Assembly: GCA_907163375.1 (NCBI GenBank) | Contig: CAJQUW010009257.1 | Coordinates: 248,001 to 312,000 of the forward strand | Reading direction: 5' to 3' | Source: Prostheceraeus crozeri | Taxonomy: Eukaryota; Platyhelminthes; Polycladida; Euryleptidae | Length of the DNA stretch: 64,000 nt | Shown here: one piece after another, positions 35,080 through 47,546 of the stretch | Numbering within the stretch: the stretch's first letter is position 1 | Layout of the letters: every line of letters starts with the position of its first letter | Notes under the pieces: generated by a model | What the model was told of the DNA's origin: nothing | Seen by the model: the letters and a program-made list of their open reading frames with translations, nothing else | The model's database searches: none | Made by a program: the position numbers and the translations under genes

Positions 35080-38000
35080 GATCACTCATCTTATCACCTA
35101 AAACCCATGTTCGAATGCAAATGACACATGTTCAACTTGTTTCTCTTCATTGCTTTCTCAACTCCTTTATGCGCCCCACGGCGAGCGCTGATGTTTTTTC
35201 TAATATCTGACATTCTCATTATCTCATTCTACTGATAAGGTGTCAAAGCTTTGAAACCGCTTTCTGAAGAAGTTGCTATTTAGCTCCAAATTGCTCGCAC
35301 ATTATCAAATTGACGGTTCCCTTGTTCATTGGTATGAAATTCAGGTATGCGTGGTCATAAAGAAGCGATCATTTTTCCATTGGCTTCGAGACTTTTTGAT
35401 CAACATAATAATCGGTATTCACTATTCAGAGATAATTTATTGCAGTGAGACATTTCTTGCTGCGGACATTTTGCATCCATTTGAGTGACATCGTATTGAA
35501 TTACGTCTCTCGTCAATAAAAAGATGATAAGAAGTAGAATATCAGAAATTTTAAATCGAAAAACACAGGCGCTAGAACGCAAAGAAATGACTTGATAGAT
35601 GATAAGAAATTTTATTTTATCATCGATTTGCAATAACACATTTTATTTATACATTCTTTGTCCGATACACCGTTATCGGTTTAAATTAAATTAAGTGTGT
35701 GCAGTTTCAGTGAGGTGATGTCATGCATCTACATATGGGCGAACAAGTGCATACAAAACTATACGTCTAAAACCGCCCTTATTCAGGTTCTCGTAGTATT
35801 TTTGAAATGTTCTGTTGTTAATCCTTTGTTGACAAGAAACTGCCATACGCGCATATCAGTGGCGGCTTGCACCACAAGCAAACTTATTTAAACTATAATT
35901 ATTAGCATATTTATTATTACAGTCGCCATTGCTATTCAAGCGACTACCTGATTCTGTGATGTAAAATCAAAACCTATTTCACGAAAGGGTGAATATTTCC
36001 AAAAAAGTTACCTTTATTCGAAGTCAGCTCCTACCTTTCTCATGATGATATCTTTTCTTCTGTACTATTATGAAGCATTCTGAATTTGTTTGTATAGTTT
36101 GATTTTCATTTACAAATTCATATATACTTTCTATACTTTCTATGAGAGACACATCCGAATATATCATAAAATTGTTCATATTTTAGGACGACTTAGTTTG
36201 GCGCTTTCGACAGTGATTTTTCTAAACAAACTTGCCAGTGAATTCTTTTGTCCTTCTCATAAAGACTGTCAATGACCTTTTTCACATACATGTGCTGTTT
36301 ATTGACAGATGACAACTAAACAAAGTTTGAAATACTATTATGGAAAATTTGTCGTGAGATCTTCCTCCACAAAAACAAGTTCAACGTTTATAACCCCTGA
36401 AAATAAGAAATCGTCCAATGGGAGGTAAATAATAAGATATTGAAACGATTTCATGAGAAAATGATGCGAATAAGCGAAAAGGGCTTGATACGTCGAAAAT
36501 TCTATCTGGGATAAAAATCCTAATTTGAAAAAAATCTGAATATCAATTGAGTTTTGAGTTCTGGAATACAAACGTTGAGACCTCTTGACAGTGCTAGATT
36601 TCAGCTCGATAGTAGGGGGAAGTTTTCGACCGGAAGTTTTTGGAGTCAACGTCGTAACTAAAGCCGGAAAAAAGTGGTGATCAAAAGGAAAAGGACATCG
36701 ATTCTTATAGCACCAATCTCATCCTCGCATCTATAGAATGCACGCGAATAATTTTAAAAATGCTCGCATAAATGGAAACCATAAATGCAATGAGGAGGAG
36801 ATAGTCATATTTGATGCTTGAAAGGGATTCCCCAATGCATTCATTTAGTAATAATTCCTTTTAATAATTCCATTAAGCATTTTCTCCAACTTGAATTCCT
36901 TTGTCATCTTTCTGAACAAGGAAAGTTAATAATTGATGATTAGACAATTAAGTTTATGAAGAATCGCGAGGAAATTAGTCCTACACCTATCAGTGTTGCT
37001 CATAACAAAAGTAATAAATTAATGCTCAGTCAATCTAGTTGAGGCAATGTAAGGCCTATCTACTGAAATTATTCTCCCCCCGTCAGGAAATAAAGGCATA
37101 TCTTCAGTACCGGGGATGAGACGAGACAGAGCATAGAGGTGAACTTCTGCACTTTCCTGAACACAGATTCCTGGCGTCATTCACCAAAGACAGCGTTTGA
37201 GCAATTTGACTCATTTGAACAAAATCACATAAAAATTCGTAAAGGTTGATTAGGTCGCGTGATCACGGTCTGAGTGAGTAGCATTGAAAATTCTCCGGAT
37301 GACGTCATCACATGAAAATTACGCTCCCTGGAGGCATGCCCTCTCTGTTCCATGTAAAACTGTCCATGTGCGAAATGATTAACTCGTTCAACGATGCTGT
37401 ACTTTGCAATGGCCCGCTTATTCCTAGCTGAAATGGGAAAGCTAACCTGGTCGAGAGAGAAGCGATACCACATACCTGTGAGCCTGTGAACGAGACGAAC
37501 TTGTTGACTGTATATACATTTGCCAGTTTGATAAATACGTGCGACTGACTGATGCTAGTTGTAGTAAAATAAAGAATAAGAAGTAGAAAACTAGAAAGCG
37601 TAGCGGATTAAAAGTGATAAATTTAAAGTCAGCTATTCGTGAATCTGAAAATCAGTGGAAGCATTTTCATCAATATTGTGCATATTGATGAATTATGATC
37701 TTAAATATAGGACTATAAAATCAATGTCACGATTCATGATATCGATATTATAAAATAGAGTCCGATCCTATGTGTATTACATAATTATGATTATCATTTG
37801 CAATATTAACAATAAGAATGAAATAAAATAAACGATAGATCAAACTGTCATGGAAAAGATGTGCGACTGTTGGGATTCGAACCTACGACCGCAGGCCACC
37901 TAGACCTGAACTTTGTCTTCATAATAAAGAGAAAAAGAGTAAATTTCAAGAGTGGAATAAGCCTTAGTCAATGCGTTGTATTTTGATGCGAGAAGAGGAA

Positions 38001-40147
38001 AACAACTTTGTTGGCTCGCATCCATCGATGTAATGAACGAACAGTCACAATGTCTGACAGCTACACTGATGGCAAGATAGCACATTACAGACCGACAGCA
38101 GTCACAAAGAAAATGGGAATCCTCCACTAACTGTGGACTGTCTCAGATGAAGAGATTGTCACACACAGTCATTCACATAGTCATACACAACACAATGAAA
38201 AATGATTTTAAATAATAATGACATTGAATTTCATTTATGACAGTGCTACTTCAAATAACAAACGTAATTCAAAAAGTAGCTTGCGGAATCGATGGAGACA
38301 GTAGGATTTTGAAAGTTTCATAGCCTTACTGTATTCCCGAGAACAGTCCCGGACAATTTCGGGTACTAATTTCAGAGAGTTAATAGGACTAACCATGTGA
38401 CAATGATGTCATTGTTCTGCTATAACATAAATGTAACACATTCATTAAATTGTGATTTATTTTGCATTACATAGTTCGCAATTACTTGTCTTTATTTCAT
38501 CTTCAATTAAATTAGTAGTGTTTCAATGATGGAGTATTTGTTGAAGAGATTGACTGAAGAAGTTAAAAATCCTGATATTTTTCGTTTCTTTGAATTTCAG
38601 TCACATTCTTTCAGCCTTATATAGGATAACCTTATTCTGATAAACAATTTTTAAAGGAAACTACAATACATTTTGAAATTACAATCAACTATTAAACATC
38701 CTATAAACTTTAAAATATGATTTTTTGAAACATTAAGCTTTTTGAGTTAATCATTTATTTACTGCACTTATTTAAAAAAAAACTCTTATGCTGTGCGATT
38801 GATTGGCAAAAAGTCAACAATCTAATGAAACGAAAGAGGCACGAGTATAGTTACATTCAAGTTGCATTCAAATTTATTCAGCCCCTGATAATTTTGAACA
38901 TCGAAATCCGATGCTCTGTGTTATTAAAGGACCAGCACGGACATGCATTTTCGAAACTGACTTTTAGGTGGCATGTGTAATGTGATATGATCATTTATGT
39001 ACAACAAATGTCAATTCCATTCATGAAGTGCAATCTGAACCTAGCAGTGGTGAAAGTACTGTGATTAGCAACTCTGACTGTCCTTCTTGAAATTCAAAAC
39101 CGGTGCGATGTCTGATCAATATTGATTAAGCCGGATACAAATCCGATTTGCTGGTCACCTCAAATCAGAATAAACAAATACCGGTATTCAAAGGTTTTCA
39201 TAAATGAGGCAGAAAATATTTTGTGTGCAGCGACGAAGATATTAGGTGGCACTTCGTCCTCTGCGACAGGCTTCCGGACGTCCACTTTTGATGGAAACTC
39301 CCTTATTTCTCCATCACAATGTGCGACAGACAGCATGTTTTCAAATGTTTATCAATTGTACGCAACTGCAAAAGTCACCAAATTTTATATCGGAAAAGAG
39401 ATAAAGATAGAGGATGAGGTCTGCAGTGTGTCATAATATGACAACAAGAGCAATGTGTTGGTTGCATTTAATGTATTTACAGTGGCGTGCGGATGCGGTG
39501 CATGCGACCTCACTTATATTCTGAAAATTAACCATTTTTATCCCTCCCAAGATTGAGGACAGTTTGGCTCAGAATATCGCATAAAATCCAATAGAAAGTC
39601 ATTTCATTGAGGGAGATGACATCTAAAGAGCTTTAACAACGGTGAGGCATCGCCCCATTCACTGGTGCTATCTTTTTACATTGACCAACTCGCAGTCTGT
39701 GCACGCTGTCTTCTCGCACAGCTCCTATACAAAAGCCTGTGAAATTATATAGTGGCTACATTCGGCGAAATTGTCGCATCGCTCACTTTAGGGAAAATGA
39801 TACAGATAGCCCAGATCTCATCAGACTGACTTGTGTGCATGTGTATGCATTGCATGAGCCAGTCCGATGTGTTATTATTGGTCATCCATCACCAGAAAAG
39901 AACAAAGCGTTGTCTGATGTACGATGCAGAACTGTCTTGGACATTTTATGCTGTCAATTGGTTTACCGATCTGGCAGAATAAAAAATGTTGTTGAAGCTG
40001 GGCGACCGATGCCCAAAATGAAGTTCAAATGAAGACCGAAACGCTGAAAGACGAAAAGGCGTACATTCGTCGATACGACGATTTTTCCATAGTGGTTTTG
40101 AAACCCAAGTCTAAATGTCCATTGAGAAAACTTCACTTGTAACCTTC
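35080..40147. other. Interior of the piggyBac-like element, no recognised gene
   Basis: AT-rich sequence with no intact domain. It includes a tRNA-like fragment (37861-37912) and CAGTGGCG octamers at 35857 and 39480. Open frames at 39122-39436 and 39739-40032 could be remnants of the N-terminal half of a piggyBac transposase, but I cannot recognise the family motifs in them. Confidence 0.35.
37861..37912 (-). other. tRNA-like fragment (B-box, anticodon-arm-like stem)
   Basis: On the minus strand, GGTTCGAATCCC matches the internal RNA polymerase III B-box and T-loop. Upstream, CAGGT and GCCTG could form a five-pair stem around a seven-base loop with AGG in the anticodon position. The acceptor and D-arm are not convincing and the T-stem is mismatched, so this is more likely a tRNA pseudogene or a piece of a tRNA-derived SINE than a working tRNA gene. 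Confidence 0.3.
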
Positions 40148-40783
40148 GAATGATGTAGGAAGGCTTTTTCTATCATAATGTCATTTGATGACTTCGTTAA
40201 AAAGTCAAGGAGGATGGATTTCAATTTGAGGTAATTTCGTGAATATTCGCGTTACGTGTTAGCGCCATTTTCAATATCGAATATGATACATGCCATAGCG
40301 TGCAAGGAATGATGTAGGAAGGCTTTTTCTATCATAATGTCATTTGATGACTTCTTTAAAAAGTCAAGGAAGATGGATTTCAATTTTAGGTAATTTCGTG
40401 AATATTCGCGTTACGTGTTAGCGCCATTTTCAATATCGAATATGATACATGCCATAGCGTGCAAGGAATGATGTAGGAAGGCTTTTTCTATCATAATGTC
40501 ATTTGATGACTTCTTTAAAAAGTCAAGGAGGATGGATTTCAATTTTAGGTAATTTCGTGAATATTCGCGTTACGTGTTAGCGCCATTTTCAATATCGAAT
40601 ATGATACATGCCATAGCGTGCAAGGAATGATGTAGGAAGGCTTTTTCTATCATAATGTCATTTGATGACTTCTTTAAAAAGTCAAGGAGGATGGATTTCA
40701 ATTTTAGGTAATTTCGTGAATATTCGCGTTGCGTGTTACCGCCATTTTCAATATCGAATATGATACATGCCATAGCGTGCAAG
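40148..40783. repeat. Tandem array: four copies of a 159-bp unit
   Basis: The unit beginning GAATGATGTAGGAAGGC starts at 40148, 40307, 40466 and 40625, exactly 159 bp apart each time. Copies differ at only a few positions (for example TTCGTTAA versus TTCTTTAA early in the first copy, and GCGTTGCGTGTTACC late in the last). Because 159 is a multiple of three, long open frames run through the array by chance. The unit contains small inverted repeats such as TCATTTGATGA and GACTT/AAGTC. The near identity suggests recent tandem duplication or ongoing homogenisation. Confidence 0.92.
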
Positions 40784-40911
40784 GACAAGGTCTAACTTTG
40801 AACGCATGGACATTTAGAAAATATCAAATTCTGTGTCTGCATATCACATGCCTATCAATAAGTAGCACCGCACGTAACTGTGTATTTATATATTGATATG
40901 TACATGCACCT

Positions 40912-41787
40912 GGATATGCAAGTATCCTCAACTTTGACTTCCATTCCATGAAAACTGAGCATGATCGTTTTGCTCAATACGCAACAGCTCTCAGCCCCTC
41001 CGAACGGATAGTGGTGCATTTGTCGGAAGAATACCTTGACCTCGGGTATCGCATTTTCGCTGATAATTGGTTTGCAAGCGTGCGGCTAGCTTCTTATCTG
41101 CTTTCTCGCCGAACTCACTTCACGGGAACAATTCGTCCAAACCGCGGTGTTCCTCAAGATCTTGCAAATAGCATCAAAAAGCATTCGAAGTTTGCCACGA
41201 ATGGAAACTTGATCGTTTCAAAATTCTGTGACAAAAAGTATAGTGGAGTAAAAACAGTGTACATGATCGACACTTTTAACAAGGCAACCCTTCACTCGAC
41301 GGAAAGAATTGTGCGAGGAGGTGAGAGGATATCTGTAAGAAAGAGTGTCAGTATGGTGGACTATAATATGAGTATGGGAGGTGTTGACAGGGCTGATCAA
41401 AATCTACACTCATATGATGCCACTAGGAAAAGTTACAGGTGGTTTCTCAAAGTTGGAGTTCACCTTATTCAACGACTGTGCCTGAATGCATTCATTATCT
41501 ACCGAAATTACGGTGGAAAACTGTTGTTAGAACAATATTTGATATGTGCTTCAAAATTTCTTACTGGAGCAGAAAGTCTCAACTCGACCTTTCATCTTGG
41601 TAAGCGAACTGGCCAGCATTTTCCTTCTAAGATTGAGCCAAGAGGAAGCAATCAATGTCCTACGAAACGTTGTCGTGTGTGTTACAGCAATGGAAAAAGT
41701 AAGCGCTCTTCATACATTTGCATCAAGTGCCCTGGAGATCCAGGTTTATGTTCCTCTCCTTGCTTCGAACAATTTCATTGTGGATGA
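40912..41787 (+). pseudogene. piggyBac transposase, C-terminal part
   Basis: A frame of about 290 codons, with the first methionine at 40948, encodes the later half of a piggyBac transposase. LGYRIFADNWF supplies the second catalytic aspartate. THFTGTIRPNRGVP follows, and then MSMGGVDRADQ with the third. The C-terminal cysteine-rich domain reads CRVCYSNGK, CIKCPGDPGLCSSPCFEQFH, a zinc-binding module used to grip the transposon ends. The upstream part with the first catalytic aspartate is not visible; an in-frame stop lies at 40894-40896 and the tandem array lies just before that. No stop interrupts the remaining frame, so the truncation is the main damage. It probably belongs to the surrounding piggyBac-like element. 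Confidence 0.85.
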
Positions 41788-43308
41788 TTAGCGACATTGG
41801 TGAATGGTGACTAAAGATTTTTAATGCAATTTAGCCATGAGCTTTGCATTCTACCTTTTTACTCACGATGATTTCTTGCTTGCAGTGCAAGTTTTGCATG
41901 TTTGCGTATTTTCCAAGCATTCATTTCATGGAAAATTTTAATTGCTTTTATTTTGAATTAAATCTGCTTTGGTCACGCAGTAAACCAAAGGCAGGATTGG
42001 GGAGGCAATTTACTTACTTTGATAAACACAAAATTACAGCATCATCAGTGATGTGAAATATAAATGGTGTGGGTTGAGATATACTGATGGATGAAACATA
42101 CTTAGTTTGAATGATAGTGTTTCTTCTGTATTATGTCACGTAAATATACTTGCAGTGTGCACAACAGCACTGTTTGTGAATCAAAAAATCATGGGAAAGG
42201 ACTTTATTATCAATAACTGACGCCTTCATAAAATTTTAAGTAATATCCATCAGAGAACACAAGTAAGCCTATCTAACCAAAGCGCAATGCATCATGCAAC
42301 AATTTACGTCAATAAACACAATGTTCAAAATAAATTTCATTCTTAACGTTGACTCACATGCAACTATCACTGTCCAACTTTTCGGAACAATATTTCTGAA
42401 ATTACCTTGATGATAGTATTTATAATAATGAAGAATTGAATAATATCATTGAAAAATTTTGAATTACATCACTAAACTCAAATCAATGGGAAATGAACTT
42501 ATACGGTGTATTTTCTCATGATAGAAATGTATAAATTAGTTGCTAATTATCAAATTCATAAAAATTTCGATTCACCTCCGACATCCGAAGTTTTTGTACG
42601 AAGGCCAAGGAGACAAAAACGTTTGCGAACAGTGTTGTTGCTGCTGTACTGTTTAGATTAATAAATATACTGAGCAATTTGAGACAATTTATCGAATACC
42701 ACGCTCTTCTGTGTATTACTTATCAAATACACACTTGTGATGAAAATTTCATTACATTCTAAAGAAAGTGACATGGATCCTGTATAAATTGTTACAATAT
42801 TAGATTGCGAAATACAATTTCATAAAACGCAAACTAATCAAAATTTTTTATTGACATACAATTTTAAACAGCAAACAGAGCCATAAAGACAAGAGCATGC
42901 CACAAAGCATTTTACATTAGGCCTACAGCTAAGACCGAGCTCATTTGGCTGTCCTATTTAACCCTACTAGAAATTTAACCGGAAGAAGATTAAACATATT
43001 CAACGCTGGCACAATCATACAGACCACTGATAATCTGTCAGTTCGCTGTTATAACGTCGCTCATTCATTCAGTAGTAATAATTCGTAAATTCAAATAGCC
43101 AAATTCAATCATCCAGCACGAACTCAATTGACTACTCAACGAGAGATCAGTCTTTTGGCTCTAGCATCGCAAAAAGTATTGACGGCTTTCATATGAAAAA
43201 GTTGAATAAATCACATATCAGCTCGAAAGAATGCATAAATTTCAAATGACTAAAAGTGCCTTTATAATTGACTTTTAATGAATAGAAGATTTTTATTCAT
43301 TAAAGTAT
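41788..43308. other. No recognised gene, interior of the piggyBac-like element
   Basis: AT-rich DNA between the transposase and the Gypsy element. TAGGCCTA occurs at 42918-42925. No repeat boundary or coding domain is visible. Confidence 0.4.
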
Positions 43309-43830
43309 TGTTATGACTTATACTTTTATTGAAGGACAAAAACATACGTTCCCCGATGACAGGGTCCAGTGGTACAAGCAATAACACAAAGCAGCCCTTA
43401 AAAGGGCAAGTTAGGCGTTCACAGTTCGTAATGCAGCGACAGTTCGGTACTTGACAGCAGCAGGCTTGACTGAGACAACGGGAGAGAGAATGAGAGCGCG
43501 CCGGTCCTCCAGGGCCAGTTTGTGCGCTGGGCGTGTTGGTGCGTCTTGGCTTGTCGGCGTTGCCGCTCAATCAGCCACGCTAAGAGAAATACGCCGGTTC
43601 TCGTCTCACGATACGCTAGATTTTGGGCGTCGAGCGCTCTTGGCCGGCGTTTTTAAAGTCAGTTGAGAGGGCAACAATCAATGTCATCACAGTGTCTTTC
43701 GTTGCGGCATGGGCAAGGCTCCGCGCGCGGGAGTATGGAGAGGAAACTTCACTTGTCCTTCGTTGCGGTAGGTAAAAATGATGACGCAGCAGATAATTGA
43801 AAGGAGAGAGAGAAATGAGAATGCGTCACA
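43309..43830 (-). repeat. 3' LTR of the Gypsy element
   Basis: 522 bp, beginning TGTTATGACTT and ending GCGTCACA on the plus strand. No difference from the other LTR was found by eye. It is clearly GC-richer than the surrounding DNA. Confidence 0.93.
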
Positions 43831-44061
43831 CCTCCAACGCTCTAAATGAATAAAAATTCAGCGTGAATTTTTATTCAGAGTCAAATCAGTGATCAGTAAC
43901 AAAACTTCACTGCAGCAACGGCTCGTAGAGGCTGGGTTCCAAACTTGAGGGTATCGGATTCTTTGAAGGGATAGCAGATTTGGAATTGATTGGTAGGACA
44001 TCGAAGGGCTTGAAGGGATCGTAGGTTTTGAGGTAGCAGCAGCTTGAGTCCATGCCTGCCT

Positions 44062-47000
44062 TTAAAGACATGCGCGAGAAAGGCAGTCGGCAACCACATT
44101 GTCTCGTCCTCGTATGTGCTTGATGTCGAGGTCAAAGTCTTGAATACTGAGACTCCATCTTAGGATCCGCATATTCCTATCCTTCATTTTGTCCATAAAC
44201 ACAATTGGGTTATGATCGGTAAGAACGACAGTCCGAAACGCAGTATTACTCAAGTATACAGAAAAGTGTTTTAGCGCTGAGATCAAGCCATATGCTTCCT
44301 TTTCTATAGTTGAATAACGTTTTTGGTGCCTATCAAATTTTTTTGAAAAGTAGGACACTGGGTGATCAACCTCGTTATGATTCTGTGATAAGATGGCTCC
44401 AACTCCTAAATCACTTGCATCTACAGTAAGGATAAATGGTTTTTTCATATCAGGAGACTTTAATACAGGAGGAGACGTTAATAACATCTTAATATTCTGG
44501 AATGATTTTTCGCATTCGTCAGTCCATAGAAATTTAACCTTAGCACTGGTTAGGTTAGTAAGTGGCGAAGCAACTTGAGAAAAATTTCTACAAAAACGTC
44601 TGTAGAATCCAGCCATGCCTAAGAAACGCCTTAACTCTCGTTTAGTAGTAGGACGAGTGAAGTTACAGATTGACTCAACTTTTGATTCAATAGGTTTAAC
44701 TGAACCATATCCTACTTCGTGACCGAGGTATTGAACTAGTGCTTTTCCAAACTCACACTTTTTCAAGTTGATAGTAAGGTTGGCGGAATTTAGTCTAATC
44801 ATCAAATTTTCGATTTGATTAACATGATTGTCCCATGAGGAACTGAAAATGACTAAATCATCAAGGTAAGCAGCACAACCTTCTAAGCCGTTAATAATTT
44901 GGCTAACAAGACGTTGGAAAGTAGCAGCTGAATTTCGCATTCCAAAGGCCATTACTCGGTATTGCCAAAGACCATCAGGAGTGGCAAAGGCTGAACAACG
45001 CTTGGCTCTATCGGTTAACGGTACTTGCCAAAAGCCTTTCATTAAATCAAGTTTTGAAATATATTGAGCATTACCGATCATGTCAATACAGTCGTCTATT
45101 CTAGCCATAGGGAAGTTATCAGGTACAGTCAGAGCATTTAGTTTACGGTAGTCGGTACAGTAGCGACTCGAACCATCACTCTTGGGCACAAGTATACACG
45201 GTGAAGACCACTCACTTGTACTCGGCTCAATGATATCGTTTTCAATCATATACTGGATCTCTTGTTTCATTAATTTCATTTTCTCGAAATTTACTCTGTA
45301 AGGATGCTGTCGTATAGGTTTCGCGTTGTTAGTCTCGACATCATGCATTATCAGATTCGTGACTTTAGGGCTGTTACTAAATAAGTCTTTGTATTTTTCT
45401 ATCAATGAAATGATATCACATTTTTTATTATCTTCAAGATGGGAGAGATAATTATCTAAGTCGCTCAGAATGATAGAATTATCTAATTTCAGTGGAGGAA
45501 TTATGTCAGTAAAATCCTCTTTGTCATATTGAGGTATATCAGTTATCTCGCTTTTGGCAAGGACTTGTACTGGTTTTGGTTCACTTTCCAAATCTCTTTC
45601 GTGATACTTTTTTAACATATTGATGTGACAGACACGAGATTTCTTTTTGCGCTCGGGAGTTTCTACGACGTAATCGAGATTGCTCAATTTCTGTTTTATA
45701 AGGCAAGGGCCATAATATCGCGCTTTTAATGGGTCTCCTTGAATTGGCAAATAAACCAATACTTTGTCTCCCGGAGAAAAACGTCTTTCGGAAGAACTTT
45801 TGTCGTATCTGAATTTCATTTTCTTTTGTGATTCAGCAAGATTTTTACGCGCTAAGTCTCGGACTTCGTGAAGTCGTTTCCTAAAATCGGAAACGTATTC
45901 AAGTAAACTGCTTGATTCAGCATGGTCAGTTTTTAGCCATGTTTCTTTAAGCATTTTCAATGGACCACGAGCTTCGTGACCAAATACTAAATCAAAAGGA
46001 CTGAACCCTAAAGATTCCTGGACAGTCTCTCGAGCAGCAAAAAGCACTAAAGGAACACCCTGACTCCAATTTCGGTCATTTTCATGGCAATATGTTCTTA
46101 GCATATTCTTTAGGGTTTGGTGAAATCGTTCGAGAGCTCCTTGAGACTGAGGGTGATACGCACTAGAAACAGAATGAGTTATATTAAGCTCATATAAAAC
46201 TTGCTTGAAGACTTTCGAAGTAAAATTACTTCCTTGATCGCTTTGTACGGTTCTTGGTAAACCAAATAATGAGAAAAATTTGATCAAAGCGTCTATCACT
46301 GTCCTAGCAGTAATGTTTCTCAGTGGAATAGCTTCTGAGAAGCGTGTCGCAGAGCACATAATAGTGAGCAAGTATTGAAAACCGCGTTTACATTTTGGAA
46401 GAGGCCCTACACAGTCAATAATAACGCGACTAAACGGCTCATCAAAGGCCGGAATGGGTTGGAGAGGTGCTTTCTCGGGTTTTGAGTTTGGTTTGCCAAC
46501 AATTTGACAGGTATCGCAACTTTTGCAATAATTAGAAACGTCTGACATAATCCCTGGCCAAAAGAAGTGTTTCATTATTCGAAATCTTGTTTTTCTGACA
46601 CCTAAATGTCCAGCCATGGGATGATCATGTGCCAAACTGATAATTTCTTTGCGATATGGAGTAGGTACGACAATTTGATTAATTACTTTCCAGTCCTCAT
46701 CAGCAGGTGCATCAATAGGACGCCACTTGCGCACCAAAACGTCATCTTTTAGAGAATAACTTGGAACTTTCTCTGTGTCTGCAGTTTCAGCTAGATTGAA
46801 TAACTTCTGTAAACTGTTATCGGACTTTTGATCCTTGACTAGAGTCTCGCGATCTAGTTTTAGGTTTACGGAATCATTTTCAAGAACTAGACACCTTTTA
46901 GTTCCCTTGACATCGGTGTCAAATAAAAACGTTTCACTGAGATCAATTTGGTCATTATTGTTTACCATTTCTTTTGCCTTAGATCTAGTGACAGCGCAAG

Positions 47001-47538
47001 CTGGGAATAAATTATCGTCAGTTACTGTAACATCTACAGGTCTGTCTGTCATAATTGGCGTAAACACACTAGCTCCCATGAGATCATTACCGAGTAACAA
47101 ATGAATTCCCTGAATAGGTAACTCATTGATAACACCGACTTTTATCGGTCCATTGATAAGATCAGATTTCACGTGCAGTTTGTGCAGAGGCACTGAAACG
47201 CGCCCCGTAACACCTTTTATGGGAACTGTTGACTGAAGGAAAGTATTATCGGACACAGGAACAACTCCTTCAACAAGTAATGACTGATAGCAGGCTGAGT
47301 CTCGCCATATCTTTATGGGAATTTGACTATTTGTGTCAATACCTATGGAACCAAACGTGGTAAAGGCTTTTTCACCTTGCTCAATTAATAATTCCTCACT
47401 ATTTTTTGACACTTGTAATTCCTTAGCATCTTTCGATTTCTGAAACTCAGTACTTTTATTATGATCAGTTATTGTAATTGCAACTTGTTTACTGGAAGAT
47501 CTTTCTTCCTTACGTTTGAGAACCCAACAGTCAGTCAC
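44062..47538 (-). CDS. pol: Gypsy pol polyprotein (protease-integrase-RT-RNase H)
   Basis: One long frame holds the pol enzymes of the retrotransposon. In order these are a protease region (about residues 75-160), the HHCC zinc module and DDE core of integrase (about 300-490, with the first core aspartate near 375), a basic C-terminal integrase module ending near 650, reverse transcriptase (about 700-920, with the YLDD catalytic tetrad near residue 891) and RNase H (about 1005-1130). Integrase upstream of reverse transcriptase is the Gmr1 arrangement. The frame begins close to the hAT insertion, so the element as a whole is interrupted. Its good preservation agrees with the matching LTRs. Confidence 0.9.
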   Translation of the reverse strand: MTDCWVLKRKEERSSSKQVAITITDHNKSTEFQKSKDAKELQVSKNSEELLIEQGEKAFTTFGSIGIDTNSQIPIKIWRDSACYQSLLVEGVVPVSDNTFLQSTVPIKGVTGRVSVPLHKLHVKSDLINGPIKVGVINELPIQGIHLLLGNDLMGASVFTPIMTDRPVDVTVTDDNLFPACAVTRSKAKEMVNNNDQIDLSETFLFDTDVKGTKRCLVLENDSVNLKLDRETLVKDQKSDNSLQKLFNLAETADTEKVPSYSLKDDVLVRKWRPIDAPADEDWKVINQIVVPTPYRKEIISLAHDHPMAGHLGVRKTRFRIMKHFFWPGIMSDVSNYCKSCDTCQIVGKPNSKPEKAPLQPIPAFDEPFSRVIIDCVGPLPKCKRGFQYLLTIMCSATRFSEAIPLRNITARTVIDALIKFFSLFGLPRTVQSDQGSNFTSKVFKQVLYELNITHSVSSAYHPQSQGALERFHQTLKNMLRTYCHENDRNWSQGVPLVLFAARETVQESLGFSPFDLVFGHEARGPLKMLKETWLKTDHAESSSLLEYVSDFRKRLHEVRDLARKNLAESQKKMKFRYDKSSSERRFSPGDKVLVYLPIQGDPLKARYYGPCLIKQKLSNLDYVVETPERKKKSRVCHINMLKKYHERDLESEPKPVQVLAKSEITDIPQYDKEDFTDIIPPLKLDNSIILSDLDNYLSHLEDNKKCDIISLIEKYKDLFSNSPKVTNLIMHDVETNNAKPIRQHPYRVNFEKMKLMKQEIQYMIENDIIEPSTSEWSSPCILVPKSDGSSRYCTDYRKLNALTVPDNFPMARIDDCIDMIGNAQYISKLDLMKGFWQVPLTDRAKRCSAFATPDGLWQYRVMAFGMRNSAATFQRLVSQIINGLEGCAAYLDDLVIFSSSWDNHVNQIENLMIRLNSANLTINLKKCEFGKALVQYLGHEVGYGSVKPIESKVESICNFTRPTTKRELRRFLGMAGFYRRFCRNFSQVASPLTNLTSAKVKFLWTDECEKSFQNIKMLLTSPPVLKSPDMKKPFILTVDASDLGVGAILSQNHNEVDHPVSYFSKKFDRHQKRYSTIEKEAYGLISALKHFSVYLSNTAFRTVVLTDHNPIVFMDKMKDRNMRILRWSLSIQDFDLDIKHIRGRDNVVADCLSRACL

Positions 47539-47546
47539 ACGGTGAC

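Noticed and set aside
37861-37912. Functional tRNA gene
   Set aside because: The B-box-like segment is good, but the D-arm and acceptor stem do not form and the T-stem is mismatched.
39480-39664. 185-bp hAT MITE starting with CAGTGGCG
   Set aside because: A loosely matching right end exists, but the flanking 8 bases (TGTATTTA versus GTGCTATC) do not agree.
40148-40783. CRISPR array or coding repeat protein
   Set aside because: Units are 159 bp with no unique spacers and no associated genes in an animal-type sequence. Open frames through the array exist only because the period is divisible by three.
40912-41787. Domesticated piggyBac host gene
   Set aside because: It lacks the N-terminal half and first catalytic residue and sits inside a piggyBac-like element, so a truncated transposase is the simpler reading.
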